Part shown: positions 1 through 6,324 of the stretch, in pieces | Position numbering within the stretch: position 1 is the stretch's first letter | How the letters are laid out: every line of letters starts with the position of its first letter | Source of the DNA: Spirochaeta sp. | GTDB taxonomy: Bacteria; Spirochaetota; Spirochaetia; Sphaerochaetales; Sphaerochaetaceae | DNA length: 9,425 bases | Direction of reading: 5' to 3' | NCBI GenBank assembly: GCA_020054965.1 | Contig: JAIMZO010000039.1 | Span: 1-9,425, forward strand | Program-made: the position numbers and the translations under genes | The notes under the pieces: generated by a model | Seen by the model: the letters and a program-made list of their open reading frames with translations, nothing else | What the model was told of the DNA's origin: nothing | The model's database searches: none

Positions 1-718
1 TGTGTCGGCGTGCAATCAACTGGAGATAGAAGAGTTCAGTTAATGCAAGGGTCCTTCGTGCCTGCTTCAGGAGTTCAATTGTTGGTGGGAAGTGATAGCT
101 CCGAATAGCTTCGTCAGTGGGGAGCAGTTGGTATTTCTCTATCAAGGTTTCAGGCAATTCCTCTTGGAAGTGGTGTATGCTTCTCAGAATTTCCTGGACA
201 TTCTTTCTGATCAGTCGCTGGCTCAAGGAGCCTCTCAAGGGATAGATGGGAAGAATCTTGCCGAACTGCCTGGGGAAGTCACCATCCTCGGTAGCCGGGT
301 AGAGTTCAAACTGGGAGCACTGCAGCTCTCCATGATGCCAGCTTACATTCCCATAGAGGTAGTAGATTCTTCCGATCCTGATGGTCTTTTCCAGGAAGTT
401 GCGACCAAAACAGAGCAAGCTCAAGCGACCATCACCTTTGCCGGAGACATCCCGCACAATGATTTTCAGGGTCCGCTTCTTGCCGCTTTTCATCCCAAAA
501 TATGAGTGAGAGAGTACTTCCACCAAGGTGTTTGCCATCTGGTTGTCCTGGATGCCTCCCAAGGGTTGGATACGGCTTCTGTCTTCCCAGGTTCTTGGAG
601 AGAGCAACAAGAGGTCACTGAAGGTGGTTATGCCCAGTTCAGCATAGGAGGTCTTTGCAGCAGGGCCCACCCCGCTCAAGGTGGTGATGGGCTGATGCAG
701 GTTCCTCAAATAGTCCAT
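1..718 (-). CDS. recG: ATP-dependent DNA helicase RecG, N-terminal part (runs off the left edge)
   Basis: RecG remodels stalled replication forks and branch-migrates Holliday junctions. Only the first 239 codons are in the window; the frame is open to the left edge, so the helicase domains lie outside. Translated from the ATG at 718, the protein shows the RecG N-terminal signature: LSGVGPAAK at residues 14-22, LGITTFSDLLLLSP at 28-41 and WEDR at 44-47, matching the 'L-x-GVG...DLL...P...YEDR' start of the family. The wedge (OB-fold) domain follows, and then a 'LPIYPLRGSLSQ' stretch equivalent to the conserved 'TPVYPTTEG' region, and a 'DEAIRSYHFPP' stretch like 'LPEALRTLHRPP' of E. coli RecG. 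The start lies 3 nt after the stop of the YggT gene and has no clear Shine-Dalgarno sequence, which suggests translational coupling. The identification is firm; the exact start is likely but not proven. Confidence 0.93.
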   Translation of the reverse strand, partial: MDYLRNLHQPITTLSGVGPAAKTSYAELGITTFSDLLLLSPRTWEDRSRIQPLGGIQDNQMANTLVEVLSHSYFGMKSGKKRTLKIIVRDVSGKGDGRLSLLCFGRNFLEKTIRIGRIYYLYGNVSWHHGELQCSQFELYPATEDGDFPRQFGKILPIYPLRGSLSQRLIRKNVQEILRSIHHFQEELPETLIEKYQLLPTDEAIRSYHFPPTIELLKQARRTLALTELFYLQLIARRH

Positions 719-721
719 GGC

Positions 722-1375
722 TTAGAAGGAGAGATTCCCAAAGAAGTTCACAAGGAACCTGATTGCAAAGGATGCAGCAATATAAAGGACAATGAAGAAA
801 ACCAGGGCTGTGGTGACAAGCTGACGGTCGTTGATTGTGCGCTTTGGGTAGAACAATCTCTGGACCCAGTTCAGGATACCACCGATTAGGGAGTCCAGCA
901 TCGTGATGTAGCTGATGGTTCTTGCACTGCGTCTGTAGCAGAAAAAGAGCCGAAAGCCCAAGAGGATGAACAAGAACCAGAAAACAGGACTGAGTAGGTA
1001 AGACCAGAGTGTCTGGATGATCAACGCAACAACCATGCCGATGGTAATGGTTCCATATGCCCCATAGAAGCGGAGCATTGACTGCACTACAGATAGGACT
1101 GCCAAGGCAACCAGTGGGGTAAGGTCGAGATGACTGCGCCTAAGGCTGGATATCCCCCTGAACCATGAGAGATAGGGGTCAACTACCTTTCCTATGTAGT
1201 AAGCAAGGGGGTTTTCCTGTGTCTGTCCAGGTACCCTGATCCAGGTAAGGATGATCCTGAGCCAGATCAGCAAGGAGTAGAATGAGAGCAAGCTTGCAAC
1301 AATTGAGGCAATACTCATCAAGACATCTCCCCCGCTTGCTGCAGTCATACCGCTTTCATAATAGGTTTGGTTCAT
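722..1375 (-). CDS. YggT-family integral membrane protein
   Basis: 217-residue inner-membrane protein of the YggT family (Ycf19/YlmG relatives), whose molecular role is poorly defined and which is sometimes linked to osmotic tolerance or division. Two family repeats can be seen. The first spans about residues 22-102, with a membrane helix (FYSLLIWLRIILTWI, 32-46), the VVDPYLSWFRG block (64-74) and LDLTPLVAL (83-91). The second spans about 108-215, with hydrophobic segments near 108-145 and 187-212. The length is slightly above the roughly 190 aa usual for two-repeat members. I chose the ATG at 1375 because GGAGG lies 6 nt upstream. The same frame is open further upstream to 1639, but that part lies inside dnaE. 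The gene sits 40 nt after dnaE and 3 nt before recG, with no terminator between them. The family call is good; no function can be assigned from context. Confidence 0.88.
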   Translation of the reverse strand: MNQTYYESGMTAASGGDVLMSIASIVASLLSFYSLLIWLRIILTWIRVPGQTQENPLAYYIGKVVDPYLSWFRGISSLRRSHLDLTPLVALAVLSVVQSMLRFYGAYGTITIGMVVALIIQTLWSYLLSPVFWFLFILLGFRLFFCYRRSARTISYITMLDSLIGGILNWVQRLFYPKRTINDRQLVTTALVFFIVLYIAASFAIRFLVNFFGNLSF

Positions 1376-1381
1376 CGCATT

Positions 1382-1386
1382 CCTCC
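1382..1386 (-). promoter_or_regulatory. Shine-Dalgarno site of the YggT gene
   Basis: On the minus strand this reads GGAGG within AAGGTGGAGGA, followed by a 6-nt spacer and ATG at 1375. A second ATG at 1380 is only 1 nt from the GGAGG and in another frame, so the site decides the start. It falls in the 40-nt gap after the dnaE stop. Confidence 0.8.
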
Positions 1387-1415
1387 ACCTTAGTAAGATA
1401 CCGAACTTTTTAGCG

Positions 1416-4400
1416 TTAGTCGAACCAAATATGCAAGATAGCAGGATTTTCCTTTGTTGCTTCCACCAATTCATCACAATAGCGCACACTGAACTCCCTG
1501 CCACAGGCAACACTGAGAGGAGACTCCTGTCCCTCTTCCTTGAAGTGGAGCAGGAGAGAACAGGACCCGCCATAGGAGAGGCAGAGGTCCCTGAGCTGTG
1601 TGATGTGTTCATTGTTGCAGAATGATTTCTCCAGTTCAATATGGCATCTGCTTACCGCCACTGGAGCGAGCTGGTTTGGGTCAGCAAGAATCTGCTCGAT
1701 AAGATAGGAGATCTTGTCATTGCCTCGGGAGTTGTCGAATTTCCCTACAAATCCATAGATTCCATCCACCTTGAGAATGTCCCGATACTGTTCATAGGTC
1801 TTTGGGAAGAGTGTTGCATCAAAGGTTGCATTCTTGTCGGTGAGCTGCAGGAATCCCATGACACTGCCCTTTTGGGTGGTGAATGGCCTGATTCCTGTGA
1901 CCATGGCTATGATGTTGACCGGACGGCCAAAGGGAACCTGCTCCAGTTTTGCGGTATTGACAGTCACCCGTTGTGCGATTGCCTGGCTGAATGCATCCAG
2001 TGGATGACCAGAGATATAGAATCCGAGCAGTTCTTTTTCCATCTCCAATTTTTCAGGCAGGTTCCAGTCGGGTACCTCACGCATGGAAAATGTCTCCATG
2101 GCAGCCTCTGTCTCCTCATCGAAGAGCGAGATCTGCCCGAATGCAGTTGCTTCTTTTCGTTTCTGTACATAGGTGATGGCATCACTGAGGTTCTCAAGCA
2201 GGGTGGGGCGGTTGGTTCCCAGTGTATCGAATGCCCCTGCCTTGATCAGTGATTCCAGAAGCTTGGTATTCATCGCCTTGGTATCCAGGCGGGTAAGGAA
2301 GTCAAGCAAGTCCTTGTATGGCCCACGCCCTTCCCTCTCCTTTACAATAAGTTCAACGATCCCCTCGCCCACATTCTTGATACCTGCGAGTCCATAGACA
2401 ATCTTTCCATCAACGACAGAGAAATGTTTGTCCGAGTAGTTGATCGACGGAGGTAGTATTTCCAGCCCATTGTCTTTTGCAACTTGCAAGTACTCACTGA
2501 ACTTATCTGGACTTCCCATCTCATTGGTGAGGTTTGCAGCCCAGAACTCAGCAGGGTAGTTTGCTTTCAGGTATGCTGTCTGGTAGGCCACCACCGAGTA
2601 GGCAACCGCATGACTCTTGTTGAATCCATAGCCTGCAAAGGGTTCCAGCATCTCAAAGATCTCAATGGCATGTTGCTCAGTTCTTCCAAGTGCCTTTGCC
2701 CCTTCAATGAACTTCACCTTCTCCTTTTCCAAGGCTGCAACTTTCTTCTTGCCCATGATACGCCTGAGGATATCAGCGTTGCCGAGAGAGTACCCAGCAA
2801 TAATCTGGGCCACCTTCATTACCTGTTCCTGGTAGACGATGACACCGTAGGTGGTTTTCAGTTCCTCTTCCAGTTCAGGGTTTGCATAGGTGATGGGTTG
2901 TTTGCCAAGTTTGCAGTTGATGAACTGCGGGATATAGGCCATTGGGCCAGGTCTGTAGAGTGCATTCAGGGCAACCAGGTCCTCTATGTTGTTGGGCTTT
3001 GCTTCCTTGAGGATGTTCTGCATTCCTTGGCTTTCAAACTGGAATACCGCGTTGCTCTCACCTCTGCCAAGCATGGCAAAGGTCTTCTCGTCTTGTTCGT
3101 CGATCTCACTTGCATTGAAGGTGGGATCCTTTTTCTTGATCAAGTCTTCGGTATGTTTGACCAGGGTGAGTGTCTTGAGTCCCAGGAAGTCCATCTTCAC
3201 CAACCCACACTCCTCAATGAGGTCCATTGAGTACTGGGTGGAGATGGCTCCGGTCTTCGCGTCACGGTAGAGTGGGACATAGTTGAGCAGGTTCTCCTTG
3301 CCTATGACCACCCCTGCCGCATGGGTGGATGTGTGCCGGTTCAGACCCTCAAGACGGCGTGCCGCATCGAAGAGTTCAGCATAGACCCCTCCCCTCTTTT
3401 CCAGCTCTACCAGATCGTTGTTCTGCTCGAAGGCCTTTGTCAAATTCATCTTCGGGTCATCGGGGATAAGTTTGCAGATATTGTTTGATTCCTCGAAAGG
3501 GATATCCAGTACCCTGGCAACATCCTTCACTACAGCCTTTGCTTTCAGGGTACCGAAAGTGGCAATCTGGGCAACCCGTTCAGTTCCGTAGTGCTCGGTG
3601 ACATAATTGATGACTTCCTGTCTTCTCTCGTAGCAGAAGTCGATATCGAAGTCAGGCATGCTTACCCGTTCAGGGTTGAGGAATCGTTCAAACAGCAGGT
3701 TGTATTTGATCGGATCGACATCGGTTATTCCCAGTGAGTACGCCACAAGGGAACCTGCACCGGAGCCTCTCCCTGGGCCTACTGGGATGTCGTGGTTCTT
3801 TGCCCACTGGATGTAGTCCATGACGATGAGGAAATACCCTTCGAACTGCATCTTGGTGATGATATCGAGTTCGTAATCAAGACGTTTTTGTAGCTCCTCG
3901 GTGATGGTGTCATAGTGTGATCTCAACCCTTTATTGGAGAGATGGCGAAGGTAGTCGGCGGTATCACTGAACTCGGGAGGAACTTCGAAGTTTGGCAGCA
4001 GGGGGCCGGGGAAGTGGATCTCCAGATTGCATCGTTCTGCAATCTTGCCTGTATTCTCTATTGCCTCAGGACACCAACTGAAGAGATCTCTCATCTCCTG
4101 CTCACTCTTCATATAGAATTCCTGGGTGGGAAAACGCATCCTGTTCGGGTCATTCTTCTTGGAGTTCGTGCCAACACAGAGCAGGAGATCATGGGCGTTT
4201 GCATCACTCTTTTCGATGTAGTGGATGTCATTGGTACACACCAAGGGGATACCTGTCTCATCACTGATCTGTTTCAGCAATGGATTGGTTTTCTTCTGTT
4301 CGGGCAGCCCGTGGTCCTGCATTTCCAGGTAGTACCGTCCATCATCGAAGACAGAGGCGAACCACTGTGCCCTCTCCTTTGCCAGATCATACTGGTCGTT

Positions 4401-4883
4401 GAGCAGATGTTGCAGAATCTCACCGCCAAGACAGGCTGAGAGGCAGATCAGACCTTCATTATGCCTGATGAGCAACTCGTCATCAATTCGGGGTTTGAAG
4501 TAAAACCCCTCGGTATAGGAAATCGAGTTGAGTTCCATCAGGTTATGGTATCCCTTTTCATTCATTGCAAGGAGAATGAGATGATACTGGTTGGGTTTTT
4601 TCCCTCCTGGAAGAGGACGCTCTGTATGATCCTTTGGATTGCAGTAGAACTCACACCCTATGATGGGGTTGATCCCTGCATCCTTTGCAGCGTAATAGAA
4701 CCGTAAGGCTCCAAACATGTTCCCATGATCTGTGATGGCCAGGCTCTTCATCCCCAACTCTTTGGCTTTTTCCATGTAGCGGGGAATTGGGGCTGCTCCA
4801 TCGAGCAGGGAAAAATCGGTATGGTTGTGCAGGTGGATGAAGGTACTCTGCATCTCGGTGGATTCTATTTCAGACTCAGCCAT
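1416..4883 (-). CDS. dnaE: DNA polymerase III alpha subunit DnaE (replicative polymerase)
   Basis: Catalytic subunit of the chromosomal replicase, 1155 aa from the ATG at 4883, a full length like E. coli DnaE (1160). The PHP domain is at the N terminus, with HLHNH (H19, H21), TDHG (H53), the GCE motif (E78), then QDHGLPEQKK and CTNDIHY; these metal-binding positions look intact, unlike the degenerate PHP of E. coli. The polymerase palm has PDFDIDF with catalytic D413 and D415, and VKMDFLGL with the third aspartate D565. GPGRGSGAGS, HAAGVVIG, YRPGPM and YQEQVM, typical C-family motifs, are also present. A beta-clamp motif QISLF lies at 917-921, the same place as E. coli QADMF (920-924). An OB-fold region and a C-terminal tail follow. 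The ATG at 4883 is preferred because GGAG lies 9 nt upstream; an in-frame TTG at 4898 and ATG at 4889 are alternatives. The gene follows the flavoprotein-type gene by only 18 nt. Confidence 0.98.
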   Translation of the reverse strand: MAESEIESTEMQSTFIHLHNHTDFSLLDGAAPIPRYMEKAKELGMKSLAITDHGNMFGALRFYYAAKDAGINPIIGCEFYCNPKDHTERPLPGGKKPNQYHLILLAMNEKGYHNLMELNSISYTEGFYFKPRIDDELLIRHNEGLICLSACLGGEILQHLLNDQYDLAKERAQWFASVFDDGRYYLEMQDHGLPEQKKTNPLLKQISDETGIPLVCTNDIHYIEKSDANAHDLLLCVGTNSKKNDPNRMRFPTQEFYMKSEQEMRDLFSWCPEAIENTGKIAERCNLEIHFPGPLLPNFEVPPEFSDTADYLRHLSNKGLRSHYDTITEELQKRLDYELDIITKMQFEGYFLIVMDYIQWAKNHDIPVGPGRGSGAGSLVAYSLGITDVDPIKYNLLFERFLNPERVSMPDFDIDFCYERRQEVINYVTEHYGTERVAQIATFGTLKAKAVVKDVARVLDIPFEESNNICKLIPDDPKMNLTKAFEQNNDLVELEKRGGVYAELFDAARRLEGLNRHTSTHAAGVVIGKENLLNYVPLYRDAKTGAISTQYSMDLIEECGLVKMDFLGLKTLTLVKHTEDLIKKKDPTFNASEIDEQDEKTFAMLGRGESNAVFQFESQGMQNILKEAKPNNIEDLVALNALYRPGPMAYIPQFINCKLGKQPITYANPELEEELKTTYGVIVYQEQVMKVAQIIAGYSLGNADILRRIMGKKKVAALEKEKVKFIEGAKALGRTEQHAIEIFEMLEPFAGYGFNKSHAVAYSVVAYQTAYLKANYPAEFWAANLTNEMGSPDKFSEYLQVAKDNGLEILPPSINYSDKHFSVVDGKIVYGLAGIKNVGEGIVELIVKEREGRGPYKDLLDFLTRLDTKAMNTKLLESLIKAGAFDTLGTNRPTLLENLSDAITYVQKRKEATAFGQISLFDEETEAAMETFSMREVPDWNLPEKLEMEKELLGFYISGHPLDAFSQAIAQRVTVNTAKLEQVPFGRPVNIIAMVTGIRPFTTQKGSVMGFLQLTDKNATFDATLFPKTYEQYRDILKVDGIYGFVGKFDNSRGNDKISYLIEQILADPNQLAPVAVSRCHIELEKSFCNNEHITQLRDLCLSYGGSCSLLLHFKEEGQESPLSVACGREFSVRYCDELVEATKENPAILHIWFD

Positions 4884-4892
4884 GTACATATG

Positions 4893-4896
4893 CTCC
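4893..4896 (-). promoter_or_regulatory. Probable Shine-Dalgarno site of dnaE
   Basis: GGAG on the minus strand, 9 nt before the ATG at 4883. The ATG at 4889 would leave only 3 nt and the TTG at 4898 has no purine-rich site of its own, so this favours 4883. It lies within the 18-nt gap after the preceding gene. Confidence 0.6.
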
Positions 4897-4901
4897 AAGC
4901 A

Positions 4902-5789
4902 TCAGGAGGAGAGCGTCTGTGCGTTGAGTTCATGCAGGAAGGACTCGAAGATTCTCCTGGCACGCTCAAGTTGTAGTTCGCTTATCGCTCCATGCATTTT
5001 TCTTAATTCAGATACCAGCTCATAGGAGAGCGTATTGACCCGTTCTGGATGAATCGGGAGGGTCTGCCCCGACAATTTAGAAACAAGGTCCTTGCTGATA
5101 TGAAAGGCCTTGTTTGGGAACGTCGTGCAAAACTGTACCTTGGAAATGGTATTTTGTGCACGGGTTGCTTGAAACGCAACTATAACACATTCGTCAGTAT
5201 TCCGGATAGGGTCTTCAACGATAATGAACCGTTGGAAATCGCCATATTCGAGCCCGATGCGAATTCTTGTCAACAGGGCTTTTTGTGGGCCGAGCAACAG
5301 CTTCCCATCTTTGTCGTAGAGCTTGGCAATCGGGATCCAGTGGGTGGTTGTCTTTCCCCCTTGGTAGTATTTTACCTCGGCATTTGCATCCAGAATGGCC
5401 AGAGTCGTTGACAACCCAAAGCGAATATCAGGGACACAGAGGTTTCCCCCTATGGTGGTCTGTCTTCTCACAATCTGTGAGGCCTGGCTTTGCAAGGTTT
5501 TCTGGAGAATCTCAGGGAGGACCAGTTTTCCTGCATACAGCAACTGACTTGCAGTGACCATTGCCCCGATTTCAACGAAACGATCATTTCTGGTGATGCG
5601 TTTCAACTCCTCAAGCTCATCAAGATTGATGATACCATCCTTGATCTCACTAGGATAGTAGTCCTTCTGGCTCATCAGATACGTTCCACCTCCCCAGATG
5701 ACGGCTTGGGGATATCGATGGGCAATGGTTGCAAATTCGCTCAGTGTCTTGGGGGTATGGATGACAGGAGACCTAATGCCTTCGTACAC
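4902..5789 (-). CDS. FAD-binding medium subunit of a molybdenum-hydroxylase-like complex
   Basis: 295 aa, the usual length of CoxM/XdhB-type flavoprotein subunits that pass electrons from iron-sulfur clusters to FAD and then an acceptor. The N-terminal half is the FAD_binding_5-type domain: GGGTYLM at 33-39 corresponds to the common AGGTDLL pyrophosphate loop, and QIVRRQTTIGGNL (105-117) corresponds to the QIRN.ATIGGN motif, followed by a D and a 'LDANAEVKYYQGG' stretch. The C-terminal half (about 175-285) resembles the CO_deh_flav_C domain. The start is GTG at 5789, with AGGAGG 7 nt upstream. The gene overlaps the iron-sulfur gene by 17 nt, indicating coupled translation and a shared complex. 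The usual Asp of GGTD is a Tyr (Y37), so FAD binding is likely but not certain. The substrate is unknown, and no gene symbol is justified. Confidence 0.85.
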   Translation of the reverse strand: MYEGIRSPVIHTPKTLSEFATIAHRYPQAVIWGGGTYLMSQKDYYPSEIKDGIINLDELEELKRITRNDRFVEIGAMVTASQLLYAGKLVLPEILQKTLQSQASQIVRRQTTIGGNLCVPDIRFGLSTTLAILDANAEVKYYQGGKTTTHWIPIAKLYDKDGKLLLGPQKALLTRIRIGLEYGDFQRFIIVEDPIRNTDECVIVAFQATRAQNTISKVQFCTTFPNKAFHISKDLVSKLSGQTLPIHPERVNTLSYELVSELRKMHGAISELQLERARRIFESFLHELNAQTLSS

Positions 5790-6324
5790 GTTTACGCCTC
5801 CTATAGGTGAGGGCTATCTCAACAATCTGCAGTAATTCAGCCATATCCATGCACTGGCATGTATTCAGGCTGAGTTCTTGGATAATTGCTTCCTTGTCCA
5901 AGGGAGCCTCATCGTTTTGGCCTCCTGCAAGTGGAAGATTGTTTCTCCCAAATGTACGGTTGCGTGTATTATTGGTCATTTCTTGCAGGATGGATTCAAT
6001 GATCAGTGTCTTGGATGCATAGCAATTGGGACACGGGGTGTTTCCTGTGGCCTTGTAGGCACGTTCAATATCTCGGTAGAGGCGTGTTTTCTGGTAACTG
6101 TCAAAGGTTTTGACTGTTGCCTCCCTGAGACGGAATGCAGGAATGACGCAGGAAAGTGTTGCCTCGTCATTGAGTAGAACGATGCAGTTTCCGCAGGCCT
6201 TTCCTCTGCAGTGGCTATTGATGCTGGTTATCCCCACATCCTCCATGAGAATGAGTGAGAGGGGCTTGTTTGAGTTGACTGAGAGGGAGAGTGCCTTCCC
6301 GTCTATTGTGCATTCAATTTTCAT
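5773..6324 (-). CDS. [2Fe-2S] small subunit of a molybdenum-hydroxylase-like complex
   Basis: 183 aa, CoxS/XdhC-like electron-transfer subunit. The N-terminal plant-ferredoxin-type domain carries C39-x4-C44-x2-C47-x11-C59 with the expected spacing. The C-terminal [2Fe-2S]_2-type domain carries C98-PN-C101 and C156-Q-C158, so all eight cluster ligands are present. The gap from C59 to C98 matches the family. The gap from C101 to C156 is about 55 residues instead of about 32, because of an Asn/Gly-rich insertion around 116-139. The usual Gln just before the CxxC is Pro97. The ATG at 6324 has AGAGG 6 nt upstream and overlaps the stop of the large-subunit gene as ATGA. The 3' end overlaps the FAD gene by 17 nt, and the last ten residues are very arginine-rich. 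The family is clear; the partner substrate is unknown. Confidence 0.9.
   Translation of the reverse strand: MKIECTIDGKALSLSVNSNKPLSLILMEDVGITSINSHCRGKACGNCIVLLNDEATLSCVIPAFRLREATVKTFDSYQKTRLYRDIERAYKATGNTPCPNCYASKTLIIESILQEMTNNTRNRTFGRNNLPLAGGQNDEAPLDKEAIIQELSLNTCQCMDMAELLQIVEIALTYRRRKRVRRH
5797..5802 (-). promoter_or_regulatory. Shine-Dalgarno site of the FAD subunit, inside the iron-sulfur gene
   Basis: AGGAGG on the minus strand, 7 nt before the GTG at 5789. It lies within the last codons of the upstream iron-sulfur gene, where it encodes part of the Arg-Arg-Arg tail. Its strength makes the GTG start convincing despite the rare start codon. Confidence 0.85.

Noticed and set aside
92..889. 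Two plus-strand open frames of 137 and 127 aa
   Set aside because: They are antisense to recG and the end of the YggT gene, whose minus-strand translations match known families along their length.
1376..1426. Possible terminator after dnaE from repeated GTTCG-type words and a short A/T run
   Set aside because: The repeats are direct, not inverted, so no hairpin forms.
722..1639. 305-aa minus-strand frame extending the YggT protein upstream
   Set aside because: The first 88 codons overlap the end of dnaE and have no family similarity; GGAGG 6 nt before the ATG at 1375 sets the true start.
2484..3230. 248-aa plus-strand open frame inside dnaE
   Set aside because: Antisense to the conserved polymerase core (including the third catalytic Asp at its far end); no recognisable domain and no reason to expect a gene.
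4884..4898. TTG start at 4898 for dnaE
   Set aside because: No ribosome site precedes it; the GGAG just inside it suits the ATG at 4883.
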